From Prevotella sp. (GTDB taxonomy: Bacteria; Bacteroidota; Bacteroidia; Bacteroidales; Bacteroidaceae): a DNA stretch of 43,030 nt. Where the stretch lies: NCBI GenBank assembly GCA_017417465.1, contig JAFPZD010000204.1, positions 1 to 43,030 of the forward strand. Reading direction: 5' to 3'. The notes beneath the pieces were generated by a model. It ran no database searches. It was not told where the DNA came from and saw only the letters and a list, made by a program, of their open reading frames with translations. A program made the position numbers and the translations under genes. Below are positions 16,820 to 24,998 of the stretch, piece after piece; within the stretch, counting starts at the first letter, position 1; every line of letters starts with the position of its first letter.

Positions 16820-19393
16820 ATGAGAAAATTTTTATGTAAATCATTAGTCCTCCTGGCAGCAATCTGCTTCGGAACGATTAACGTGGCTGCCCAGGATTTA
16901 ATGACGGGCACCGGGACAGTGAAAATGACTGTCGTTAACTATGACGATCCAGAAATGGTCTATGGCGTACTCGACACCATCTCTGTCGGTTACAACAAGA
17001 CTCCCAGTGTTGGTGGTACCATCGGTTGGGGAAACGCCAGCTGGGGTGTCAACAAGTTCGGTATTATGAAGGCTGACGTCTCTTTTGTGCCCGGTACTGT
17101 GCAGAAAGCCACGCTGAAAATGAAGGTTTCGGGTGCCGACGACAGGCGTACCACAGGTTGGGGCGTTGCTCTTACCGACAATGAGTGGGCTGATGACCTG
17201 AGCTATGCTACAGCAGGCTCATGGACGGTGTCCGCTCTGCTGAATGGTGGTAACCTGGTTTGGTCTACAACGAAAGCAAAGGCTGTATTCGACCCAGTGC
17301 AATTAGATGTCACTGAGGCTTTCTCTGGTGGTCAGTCAACTGCTACCTTCATTATCTTCCAGACAGCTGCCGGTGTCTGCTACATGACTGAGCCCGTGCT
17401 GGAAGTAGAGTATGAGCCCTATGAGGCTACTGGAGCCGCTTACGACTTTGAGGGTGAGGCTACAAACATGTTCACTGATGCCAGCCGCATCAGCAGTGCT
17501 ATCGTTACCGACGAGCAGCTTGGTTCGAACGTGCTGCAGTTCACCGCTGCCAACAACTGCCAGAATGGCTATGGCTTCTCGTACTACAGCTTCAGCGACC
17601 TCATCAACCAGCCCGCTCTCGTTACCGCAGAGTTCGACTATTACAATGAGGCCGGCTCTCGTGCTATTCTGACTCTCGGTGACGCTGCCGTGCGTGGTGC
17701 CGACGGTGGCTGCACGAAGAACACCTACGGTTCGAAGGGTGCCATCTTCCGCATCGGTTCTGACAAGTCCAATGCTTTCATCAACGATATCATTCTGCCG
17801 CAAGCCGACAAGACCACTGTTACCAGCCAGAAGTTGTGGGACGAGACAAAAGGCGATAGCATCAGCCTCTCCGACATCTCTATTGTCTATGGTCTTTGCA
17901 ACCGTTGGTTGCACGTATTCCTGTCTGCCAACATCGACGCCCGCACCATATCCTGGAAGGTGACGGCCGAGGTGCTTGACACGCCCGAGGGCGACGTCAA
18001 CCGTGACGGCGAGGTTGGTATAGGTGACATCGTGGCCATTACCAATATCATGGCCGGCATTGAGGAAGATGCTGTTAAGATAGCCGCTGCCGATGTCAAC
18101 CGCGACGGCCAGGTGGGTATTGGCGACATCGTGGCCATCACCAACATCATGGCCGGTGCTACTGAGGGTGGCGATGAGGTGCCTGCTGCTGCCCGCAAGG
18201 CTGCTGCCAAGAAGGTTGTCGTCATCTCCGAAGGTACTGCATCTTTCTGGCAGGCTGACGCCCAGACACTGTCACAGATTGATGTCTTTGCCTGGATCAA
18301 CAACTCCATGAGCGGTAAGATTGACAACCTTTCGATTACAAACAATAAGTCGAACGCCGTATTTGCCGACTACACCGTCAAGTACGTCGATGGTGAGGGC
18401 AACGAGATTAAGGAAGCCCGCACCGGTAACGGTCAGGTCGGCAAGTTTGTCTCCCTGCTCGACAGCGACAAGGCTTCCATCGTAGTTGACTATGAGGGTG
18501 AGGACGGTATCGACGGTAAGATGAAGTACATCTATGTCAGTGATGACAGCGAGACCACATCCATCGAGGCCGAGGCTACCGTCATCACTGTAACTTACCG
18601 AAAGGCCGATGTCTATGCTGGTGTACTCAACTGCATGATTGACGGCCAGAGTGGTGCTAACGCCCGTCTGGCAATGTTCTCAGGCTTCAAGTTCTTCGAA
18701 GGCGATAATTACTATGTATATCCCCCTCGTGGCTATGGTAAGGATGGTGTCTACTACTTCACAGGCGCTACCGGCTCCTATAATGGCGTAACCTTCACCT
18801 TCCCCGGCAGCCTGAATTCACGTACTCTCAATGGTGTGGTGACTTACATCGGACAGTTGAACTATGCTGCAGTCGACTCTGTGGCTTACTACAGCGACTT
18901 CGAGCGTCTGGCACTGCCCGTCGAGGACGAGGGTAACGGCACTGGCCTTGGCTATCTCGTTGGTACTGTCAACAGCTGGTGGAGCTTCTCGGGTGGCATC
19001 TTCGATCGCTTCTCTCAGGGCCGTGGCATCCGTCTTGATGCCGGTTCGTATGTCTACACCGAGCCCATCGCTGAGGCTGCTACCTACAAGGTGACCATCT
19101 ACGGACGTAACGATGTCAGTGGCGGAGATCCCAATCCCTATGCTCTGGGCTTCATCCGTGAGGGCAGCGATATCGTTGAGCTCTTCACCGAGCTGACCAT
19201 TCCTGAGTGGGGTTCTGCCACCACCGGACCCAACGTTGTTGAGAACGTTGCCATCCCTGCCGGTGCCAAGCTCGTAGTGATGAATACCAACGCTGACGCT
19301 GCCAGCAAGATTTCGCTCGACGACATCTCGCTGACCATTACTGGCGATTTTACTGAGCCTGCCGTCAGTGTCTACGAGCCTGGCGTTGAGTAA
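16820..19393 (+). CDS. Secreted protein with internal dockerin and beta-sandwich modules (857 aa)
   Basis: A signal peptide covers residues 1-25 (ending NVAAQ). Residues about 30-195 resemble a DNRLRE/CBM96-like beta-sandwich (VVNYDDPEMVYGVLDT, then KATLKMKVSG, then EPVLEVEY); this match is by eye and weak. Residues about 390-447 are a two-loop type I dockerin (DVNRDGEVGIGDIVAITNIM, repeated), nearly identical in wording to the dockerin of the 1578-aa lyase. Here it is internal and followed by an Ala/Lys-rich linker, another 250-residue region and a final sandwich (about 700-845). There is no T9SS tail. The enzymatic activity, if any, is not recognisable. The gene ends before a strong terminator at 19445-19483. 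Confidence 0.85.
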   Translation: MRKFLCKSLVLLAAICFGTINVAAQDLMTGTGTVKMTVVNYDDPEMVYGVLDTISVGYNKTPSVGGTIGWGNASWGVNKFGIMKADVSFVPGTVQKATLKMKVSGADDRRTTGWGVALTDNEWADDLSYATAGSWTVSALLNGGNLVWSTTKAKAVFDPVQLDVTEAFSGGQSTATFIIFQTAAGVCYMTEPVLEVEYEPYEATGAAYDFEGEATNMFTDASRISSAIVTDEQLGSNVLQFTAANNCQNGYGFSYYSFSDLINQPALVTAEFDYYNEAGSRAILTLGDAAVRGADGGCTKNTYGSKGAIFRIGSDKSNAFINDIILPQADKTTVTSQKLWDETKGDSISLSDISIVYGLCNRWLHVFLSANIDARTISWKVTAEVLDTPEGDVNRDGEVGIGDIVAITNIMAGIEEDAVKIAAADVNRDGQVGIGDIVAITNIMAGATEGGDEVPAAARKAAAKKVVVISEGTASFWQADAQTLSQIDVFAWINNSMSGKIDNLSITNNKSNAVFADYTVKYVDGEGNEIKEARTGNGQVGKFVSLLDSDKASIVVDYEGEDGIDGKMKYIYVSDDSETTSIEAEATVITVTYRKADVYAGVLNCMIDGQSGANARLAMFSGFKFFEGDNYYVYPPRGYGKDGVYYFTGATGSYNGVTFTFPGSLNSRTLNGVVTYIGQLNYAAVDSVAYYSDFERLALPVEDEGNGTGLGYLVGTVNSWWSFSGGIFDRFSQGRGIRLDAGSYVYTEPIAEAATYKVTIYGRNDVSGGDPNPYALGFIREGSDIVELFTELTIPEWGSATTGPNVVENVAIPAGAKLVVMNTNADAASKISLDDISLTITGDFTEPAVSVYEPGVE

Positions 19394-19444
19394 CCAATCC
19401 TGCTAAGCGCAAGTGCACATACACACTTGTGCGTTAGTAACTGG

Positions 19445-19483
19445 AAAGGGGTTCTGGAACATCTCGTTCTGGAACCCTTTTTT
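19445..19483 (+). terminator. Strong intrinsic terminator
   Basis: GTTCTGGAAC occurs twice (19451-19460 and 19466-19475). The copies pair with each other through two G-U wobbles around a 5-nt loop. The stem is extended by GGG and AAA on the left and CC and a T-run on the right, giving an A-tract, stem, T-tract arrangement. It lies 50 bp after the dockerin gene. Confidence 0.85.
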
Positions 19484-20042
19484 CGGGGAATGATATACAA
19501 GTTGACCTGAACTAATGACTCTGTCCCCCTACATGGGATTGCCTTCTACACATCTTTTTTTAATGAAGTGGATGCCTACGGCATCGGTTGCCCAGAAACG
19601 TGTAGAAGAGTGTACAAATAGGTCAACTGCTATATCATTGCCTTTTTTCGTATAGGCCTGTCTTTGGGAATGTAGCCGATACTTAGTAGGCAAAAGTTCT
19701 GTAAGCAGAAATCTTACCGAACTGTACGGTTGAAATATATAGATATGGAGAAACGATTCTTTTTTTGAAACGAATATACTTAATTTGTTTTTAATTTTAG
19801 CCACGAATGTGGCCTTTTTAACTATTAAATAAAAATCGCGAATAGAATTAGTACTAATTAGGACAATTCGTTTCCAACACAAACATTTTCTATTCCTTTC
19901 AAAATTCATTTCAACCATTCAGGTCGAACCTTACAACCATTCACTTTTTCCGTAACCGTCTCATTGCAAGCCCGTTTCGGTGAAGGGTTCCTGTAGCTTG
20001 CTCAACGTCACATCTTTTCGATGTCGAGGCATTAGATTTCTC

Positions 20043-20108
20043 CGTAAGTATGGTGTTTCCATGTCGTAAGTATGGTGTTTTCATGTCGTAAGTATGGTGT
20101 TTTCAAAC
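20043..20108. repeat. Three-unit tandem array with 22-bp period (CGTAAGTATGGTG core)
   Basis: CGTAAGTATGGTGTTT starts at 20043, 20065 and 20087, exactly 22 bp apart and nearly identical. The GTAAG core and the period match the arrays at 1140, 39964 and 41823. Confidence 0.85.
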
Positions 20109-20184
20109 CCTTCACCGTATCTCCTTGATATATCGATATATACGCCAAAAGTGAAGGATTTAACTCTGAAGGGTAGGTTACCGA

Positions 20185-20290
20185 GCAAACCGTGAGTTTC
20201 CTCGGCGCAAACTGTGAGTTTCCTCGGGGCAAACTGCTCCCCTCTCTGCGCAAATTGTTAGCCCTCTCTGCGCAATGACTTTTCCTGATT
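20185..20290. repeat. Second 22-bp-period array, degenerate (GCAAAC core)
   Basis: GCAAAC or GCAA words start at 20185, 20207, 20229, 20250 and 20272: spacings 22, 22, 21 and 22. The first two units share GTGAGTTTCCTCGG and the later two share CCCTCTCTGCG. A unit beginning GCAAACCG also occurs in the array at 41.9 kb, linking the two by sequence as well as period. Confidence 0.75.
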
Positions 20291-20441
20291 TCACTAGACA
20301 CTTTTTCTCTTCATTAGCTGAAACAGTAGACAGTTGTCTGAGAGTCTTACTGAATCGATAGACACAAGCGAAAAAGCCGTGCTGTTTTTGTTGACACTTA
20401 GTTCATGCTGGACACGCAGAGCCCGGGCTGGTTTGTTCGGC

Positions 20442-20477
20442 AAAACTGGATGCCCCTCGATGGGGCATTCAGTTTTT
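20442..20477 (-). terminator. Hairpin after the IS3 orfB
   Basis: AAAACTGGATGCCCC (20442-20456) pairs with GGGGCATTCAGTTTT with a single wobble, leaving a 5-nt loop and T-runs on both sides. It begins 3 bp past the orfB stop and can work in both directions. It probably also shields the transposase from outside transcription. Confidence 0.75.
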
Positions 20478-20479
20478 TG

Positions 20480-21445
20480 TCAGGTGCGCTGGCATACGCC
20501 TTCGCCCGTACTGGTTGTTCGGCTGTGCAAAGATACGACATTATTTCCATTTTCTGTCCTTTTTTCAGCATAAATTTTGTTTTTCCACATTTTTTTCTGC
20601 TCGCCCTGGTCCATATGTGCTACTGCGGGCACCTTGTATCCGATGCTCATGTGCGGTCGGCGGTAGTTATAGAAATGGATGAAGCGTTCTATAACCCTGT
20701 AGGCGTGCTCGAAGGAGTTGAAGCGCGTGCGGTAGACACTTTCCACCTTAATTATACCATTGGAGCGCTCTGCGATGGCGTTGTCCGTCGGGTTGTAGTC
20801 CTCCGTCATGGAGATGGTGATGTGATGTTCCTTAAGCATCTTCACGTAGTCGTCGCAGCAGTACTGCACGCCGCGGTCGGAGTGGTGGACCAGTCCCTCA
20901 AGTATCTCGCTGCCGCACATGGCTACGGCCTGGTCGACGGCCATCTGCAGGGCCTGCATCGTGATGGCGGCCTTGAGCGTGCCGGCCAGTGCCCAGCCCA
21001 CTATCTTGTGCGAATAGGCATCGGTGATGAGGTGCAGGTAGCACACGTCACCGTCGGGCAGGGCAATGTAGGTGATGTCGGCCACCCACAGCTGGTTGGC
21101 GGCCGTGGGCACGAAGCCCCTTACCAGGTTCCTGTACTTGTGGTAGCGGTGGTTGGAGTTCGTCGTGTGGCGCGGCTTCGGCTTGGGTAGCATCATACCC
21201 TTGCGGCGAAGTAACACGAAGAAACGGTCGCGCCCTGGCATGAAGTCACGCCCGAAAAGCGCGATGAGCATCAGCCACAGCTTGAAGCAGCCTATGCCGG
21301 GATCCTCCTCGCGGATTTCCTTGACGGCAGCCACGACCTTCCTCTCATGCGTCACCTCCGTCTCAATGTCGGCCTTCGACTGGTAGAAGGCCTGACGGCA
21401 ATGGCCAAATAGCCGGACGACGCGGGCGACCTTCAGGCCGCGCAC
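20480..21445 (-). CDS. IS3-family transposase OrfB (DDE integrase, 321 aa)
   Basis: The catalytic subunit that cuts and joins IS ends. The DDE triad is visible: first D in LWVADITYIALPDG, second D in HHSDRGVQYCCDD, and E in NAIAERSNGIIK followed by FNSFEHAYRVIERFIHFYNY and the family-typical YNYRRPHMSIGY. An N-terminal HTH-like segment holds the Q-x-F-Y-Q-S-K motif (HCRQAFYQSK). The only independent start is GTG at 21445. More likely it is made as a fusion with OrfA by -1 frameshifting at 21478-21484, because its frame is open from there (IWGQVATELVGVRGLKVA). The predicted fusion is about 453 residues. The frame is intact, so the element may be active. Confidence 0.93.
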   Translation of the reverse strand: MRGLKVARVVRLFGHCRQAFYQSKADIETEVTHERKVVAAVKEIREEDPGIGCFKLWLMLIALFGRDFMPGRDRFFVLLRRKGMMLPKPKPRHTTNSNHRYHKYRNLVRGFVPTAANQLWVADITYIALPDGDVCYLHLITDAYSHKIVGWALAGTLKAAITMQALQMAVDQAVAMCGSEILEGLVHHSDRGVQYCCDDYVKMLKEHHITISMTEDYNPTDNAIAERSNGIIKVESVYRTRFNSFEHAYRVIERFIHFYNYRRPHMSIGYKVPAVAHMDQGEQKKMWKNKIYAEKRTENGNNVVSLHSRTTSTGEGVCQRT

Positions 21446-21462
21446 GCCGACCAGCTCCGTAG

Positions 21463-21840
21463 CTACTTGGCCCCAGATTTTTTTCGGATCGCAATGTCGA
21501 AATACTCCTCGGCCTTGTCAATCATCATGTCACGAGCCAGAGTCTCAAGACGGGAGAACTCAAGCGCCTTCTCCAATTCACGGATGCGCTTCTTTAGCTG
21601 CGCATTCTCGTGCTTGTAGTCATCCTTGCTGCGGTTTGCCATTTCCTCATCTATAGGTTCAGACTGCAAAGGTACAACATTTTCGACATTCTCGTGCTTA
21701 CGAAGCCAATTTCTTAACAAAGCATCACAACTTAGGCCGTATTTACGCACACAAGCCCTCTTACTCATTCCTGAAGAATAATAGTCACGAATCACTGACA
21801 ATTTGAATTCTTCACTGTACATTTGGTACTTTCTACTCAT
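21463..21840 (-). CDS. IS3-family transposase OrfA (HTH and leucine-zipper protein, 125 aa)
   Basis: The N-terminal helix-turn-helix (YSEEFKLSVIRDYY, then SKRACVRKYGLS, then LLRNWLRKH) recognises IS ends. A coiled coil (ENAQLKKRIRELEKALE) at residues about 78-100 allows multimerisation. The protein ends in RKKSGAK, just past a run of seven A residues on the coding strand that forms the heptamer A AAA AAA in the zero frame. This is the classical site at which IS3 elements shift to OrfB. The stop lies 17 bp before the first possible independent OrfB start. Confidence 0.92.
   Translation of the reverse strand: MSRKYQMYSEEFKLSVIRDYYSSGMSKRACVRKYGLSCDALLRNWLRKHENVENVVPLQSEPIDEEMANRSKDDYKHENAQLKKRIRELEKALEFSRLETLARDMMIDKAEEYFDIAIRKKSGAK
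21478..21484 (-). other. Programmed -1 frameshift site (A AAA AAA) joining OrfA and OrfB
   Basis: In the OrfA frame the codons are CGA AAA AAA TCT, so the heptamer is positioned exactly for tandem -1 slippage. Slipping back one base makes the next codon ATC, which is in the OrfB frame with no stop before the OrfB body. Confidence 0.8.
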
Positions 21841-22056
21841 AATGGTTACACATTTTAATTGTTACTAAATGTGTCTACCTATATCAGTATAAGTCACAAA
21901 CTAAAACCTCCGATCGGCCTTGAAACCCCCATCTCTACTATCTCCCTCAACAATGAACAAACGCGTCAAAACAAAAAAACATTTATGATGAAGTGCCCTA
22001 AAAAAATGCCAAATGCCTGCTATTTTTGACCTAACTCAAGAAAAGTGGAGTGAATT

Positions 22057-22089
22057 TTTGGTAGTTTCGATTTTTTTTATTTATTTTGC
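22057..22089 (+). promoter_or_regulatory. Probable promoter of the SusC/D-FAS1 operon
   Basis: TTTG at 22057-22060, 20 bp of spacer, then TTATTTTGC at 22081-22089, one base off the -7 consensus. It lies 59 bp before the first lipoprotein's ATG. No anti-sigma/ECF pair or hybrid two-component regulator is seen next to it. Confidence 0.55.
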
Positions 22090-22148
22090 ACACTCAAACT
22101 ACCATCATGATTTTATCAAAACAATCAATAACTGCTAAAAAAACATTT

Positions 22149-24938
22149 ATGAAGAAAACCGTTTTCTGTCTCATGCTCGCTCTTGTGGGCATGACGACTG
22201 CCTGCGTTGACAAGAACGAGGCAGTGGATGCTGACAGCAAGCCCTCGTGGCTTGGCGGCAGCATCTATCAGGAACTGAAGAATCCTGAGTACTTGACGGG
22301 CACCTTCAACACGTACCTGCGGTTGGTTGATGACCTTGGCTATGCCGAGGTGCTCAACCGCACGGGTTCGAAGACGGTGTTCCCCGCCAATGACGAGGCA
22401 TTCCAGAGGTTCTTCCAGTCGAACGACTGGGGGGTAAGTAGCTATGCTGGCCTTTCGGATGCCCAGAAGAAGATGCTGCTCTACACGTCGATGCTTGACA
22501 ATGCGCTGCTTGTCAACATGCTGTCGAACGTGAGTAACACGAGCAGCGCCGAGGGTACCGTGACGAAGGGCATGGCCGTGAAGCACCAGACACAGCTGAG
22601 TGCCACGGACAGCATCCAGCTCATCACGGACCAGTCGCTGATGCCCCAGAACAATGTCTACTGGGACAAGTATCGTGATGAGGGCCGCATGTACCTGGTG
22701 AGCGATGCCACGCGCCCGATGATGGTTCACTTTACGCGTGAGCACATGCTGAACAACGGCATCACCACCGACGGCGACAAGAGCGACTTTGCCATCCTCA
22801 CAGGCACACCTTACGAGGAAGGCATGGCCTACATCTTCAACGACCGCATCATCCAGAGCGACATCACCTGCCAGAATGGCTACATCCACCAGATGCAGGA
22901 TGTCATCGTGCCTCCCGGCAACATGGCACAGGTGCTGCGCAACGACAGCAAGACGAGCTACTTCAGCCGCATTCTGGACTACTTCTGCGCTCCCTTTGAG
23001 AACCCGACGGTGACGAGTCAGTTTAACGCTGCACAGCTGGAGAAGGGCCTGCCGACGGTGGACATGATCTACGAGCGCCGCTATCTGAACAACCAGTCGG
23101 CCCACGCCCAGCGCCTGGATCCCGATAACAATATCGTCTCGACGTCGTTCCTGCTCGACTTCGACCCGGGCTGGAATCAGTACAGTCCGCTGCAGGCCTC
23201 GGGTGGCGTCGACTATACCATTGCCGACATCTCGGCTATGTTCGTGCCTACCGATCAGGCCGTCATCGACTTCTTCACCGAGGGTGGCGACGGTGCCTAC
23301 CTGATCGACCTCTACGGCAAGTACACCGGCACTGAGAACAATGTGGCCCACCTGGCTGAGAATCTTGACTCGCTGCACTCGAAGCGTCCGGCCATCCTGA
23401 CGTCGTTTGTGAAGAACCTGATGAAGCCGTCGTTCACGGCCACCGTTCCCAGCAAGTTCGAGACCATCCAGAACGACGCCAACGAGTATATGGGCATCAC
23501 CACCGATCTCATCGACAAGAAGTCGGACGGCAAGTACAACATCACCATTGCCAACAATGGTGTGGTCTACAAGATGAACGAGCTGATAGCTCCCGACGAG
23601 TACCAGAGCGTCATGGCTCCGGCATCGGTCTATCCTGACATGTCGGTGATGAACTGGGCTGTGAAGGACGACGAGCAGCTGGGCGTCTCGCACCACTACT
23701 ACCTGATGGCCATGAAGGCCAACTTCGCCTTCTTCATCCCTGATGACGAGGCTTTCGAGCAGTTCTATATCGACCCCATCTACCTTGGACACAAGGAGCC
23801 GCGTGCCCTGAAGTTCAGCTACGACCCGACGAAGGCTGCCGTGCAGGCTGTGGCCTACGCTTACAACCCTGCCACGGGCGAGATTGGCGAGGTGATGAAC
23901 AACGGCGGTCTGGTGCCCATCGCCCAGTGGAAGTCGCTGTTCGTTGACATCCTGAACTACCACACCGTGGTGCTTGACGACGGTGAGACGTTTGGCACGA
24001 ACAATTTCTATAAGACAAAGCATGGCGGCGAGATCCGTGCCACGGGTGCTACCGTGGGCAGTCGCGTGATGAGCGGCCAGCAGATCGACAATGGCGTGAC
24101 CCCCTCGACCATCGAGAACGTCTACAACGAGAAGAACGGTCAGGCCTTCCGCATCGACCATGTCATCCAGGCACCTCGCAACAGTGTGAGCAAGACGCTG
24201 CAGACCTATCCGGCATTCTCAGAGTTCTACTCCCTCTGCTCAGGCTTCACGTCGAGCCGCGAGCTGATGAAGTGGGCCGGCATCAGCGACTCAACCAACG
24301 TCTTTGGCACCACCGAGCAGGACGCCTACATCATCTTCACCAGCGACCGTGGCAGTGGCAACTCAAAGGTTTCGAACAGCTGTCTGGACGAGAACGTGAA
24401 GATGTTCAACACCTTTAACTATACGCTCTATGCGCCCAACAATGCAGCCATGGAGAAGGCCTACGCCGCCGGACTGCCCCGCTGGGCTGACATCCAGGCA
24501 CTGTACGAGCAGTATGCCAACGATGTCGACGAGAACGGCCAGCCCACGACCACGGCAGCTGCCCAGGCCATGGCAAAAGCCAAGAAGGACATTGGCACGC
24601 TGTGCGACTTTGCCCGCTATCACTTCCAGAGCACCTCGGTCTATGCCGACAACGTGGTGCAGGGTAACCGCTACAACAGCCTGAGTACCGACGAGCTGGG
24701 TCTGGCCATCGAGATGCGCGTCAGCGGCGGTGGCGGCCAGCTGCAGGTGACCGACGCGACGGGTGCCACCATCACCGTCAATGCCAACGACGCCTCGAAG
24801 AAGGTGAACCTGATGGCCCGCGACTACTGGTTCGACCGTGCACGTGCCGACGCCACCTCTATCTATACGTCGTCGTTCTGCGTGGTCCACGAGATTGACA
24901 CACCGCTTAATTCCGGACAGTCGGGACTGAAATGGTAA
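22149..24938 (+). CDS. Outer-membrane lipoprotein with about four fasciclin (FAS1) domains (929 aa)
   Basis: First gene of the operon. The chosen start MKKTVFCLMLALVGMTTAC gives a lipoprotein signal peptide with the lipid-anchored cysteine at residue 19. An upstream in-frame ATG at 22107 would only lengthen the N-region. FAS1-type blocks repeat along the protein: TVFPANDEAFQRF near 80, then a GYIHQMQDVIVPPG strand near 255; a second domain with AMFVPTDQAVIDFF; a third with AFFIPDDEAFEQFY near 530; and a fourth with YTLYAPNNAAMEKAY near 760. FAS1 domains mediate adhesion or ligand binding in many proteins. A surface-exposed ligand-binding partner of the SusC/D pair is inferred from position. 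Its signal peptide is ordinary, unlike those of the later lipoproteins in the operon. Confidence 0.88.
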   Translation: MKKTVFCLMLALVGMTTACVDKNEAVDADSKPSWLGGSIYQELKNPEYLTGTFNTYLRLVDDLGYAEVLNRTGSKTVFPANDEAFQRFFQSNDWGVSSYAGLSDAQKKMLLYTSMLDNALLVNMLSNVSNTSSAEGTVTKGMAVKHQTQLSATDSIQLITDQSLMPQNNVYWDKYRDEGRMYLVSDATRPMMVHFTREHMLNNGITTDGDKSDFAILTGTPYEEGMAYIFNDRIIQSDITCQNGYIHQMQDVIVPPGNMAQVLRNDSKTSYFSRILDYFCAPFENPTVTSQFNAAQLEKGLPTVDMIYERRYLNNQSAHAQRLDPDNNIVSTSFLLDFDPGWNQYSPLQASGGVDYTIADISAMFVPTDQAVIDFFTEGGDGAYLIDLYGKYTGTENNVAHLAENLDSLHSKRPAILTSFVKNLMKPSFTATVPSKFETIQNDANEYMGITTDLIDKKSDGKYNITIANNGVVYKMNELIAPDEYQSVMAPASVYPDMSVMNWAVKDDEQLGVSHHYYLMAMKANFAFFIPDDEAFEQFYIDPIYLGHKEPRALKFSYDPTKAAVQAVAYAYNPATGEIGEVMNNGGLVPIAQWKSLFVDILNYHTVVLDDGETFGTNNFYKTKHGGEIRATGATVGSRVMSGQQIDNGVTPSTIENVYNEKNGQAFRIDHVIQAPRNSVSKTLQTYPAFSEFYSLCSGFTSSRELMKWAGISDSTNVFGTTEQDAYIIFTSDRGSGNSKVSNSCLDENVKMFNTFNYTLYAPNNAAMEKAYAAGLPRWADIQALYEQYANDVDENGQPTTTAAAQAMAKAKKDIGTLCDFARYHFQSTSVYADNVVQGNRYNSLSTDELGLAIEMRVSGGGGQLQVTDATGATITVNANDASKKVNLMARDYWFDRARADATSIYTSSFCVVHEIDTPLNSGQSGLKW

Positions 24939-24998
24939 GCGAGCGCTTCGCTAAAGAATAATGAATAATGAATAATGAATAGTGAAAAGTATTTCGAT
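24939..24998. repeat. 7-bp microsatellite (AATAATG) just upstream of SusC
   Basis: The gap between the first FAS1 gene and susC holds a small palindrome (AGCGAGCGCTTCGCT) and then four units of a 7-bp repeat, AATAATG, the last varied to AATAGTG. It ends about 20 bp before the chosen susC start and creates an upstream in-frame ATG at 24975. Unit number changes would alter spacing to the ribosome site. Confidence 0.75.

Larger units (their letters stand above)
19484..20390. other. AT-rich intergenic region with no convincing gene
   Basis: About 900 bp between a terminator and the IS3-type element. An open frame of 129 codons on the minus strand (19529-19918) has a low-complexity, AT-rich composition unlike every neighbouring gene, no ribosome-binding context and no family resemblance, so I do not call it. 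The right half holds two 22-bp-period arrays (20043-20108 and 20185-20280). GATGCC/GGCATC forms a small palindrome near 19571. Three TAGACAC-like words (20295, 20359 and, as TTGACAC, 20391) approach the IS end. Confidence 0.5.
20391..21877 (-). mobile_element. IS3-family insertion sequence (ends approximate)
   Basis: Contains orfA and orfB in the order and frames of the IS3 family, total length about 1.5 kb. Candidate terminal repeats are TTGACACTTAGT at 20391 and, inverted, TAGACACATTTAGT ending at 21877; they agree apart from a 2-base gap and one mismatch. I find no convincing target-site duplication, so the exact ends are uncertain. Two further TAGACAC words at 20295 and 20359 could be the true left end or remnants of earlier insertions. 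The element separates the dockerin genes from the SusC/D-FAS1 operon. Confidence 0.75.

Noticed and set aside
19529-19918. 129-codon minus-strand open frame in the AT-rich gap
   Set aside because: No ribosome-binding context, no promoter, no family resemblance and composition unlike the neighbouring genes. Most likely chance in AT-rich DNA.
22125-24161. 678-codon open frame on the minus strand
   Set aside because: It is antisense to the clear FAS1 lipoprotein gene, has a His/Val/Arg-rich composition typical of a reverse frame of GC-rich coding DNA, and shows no domain.
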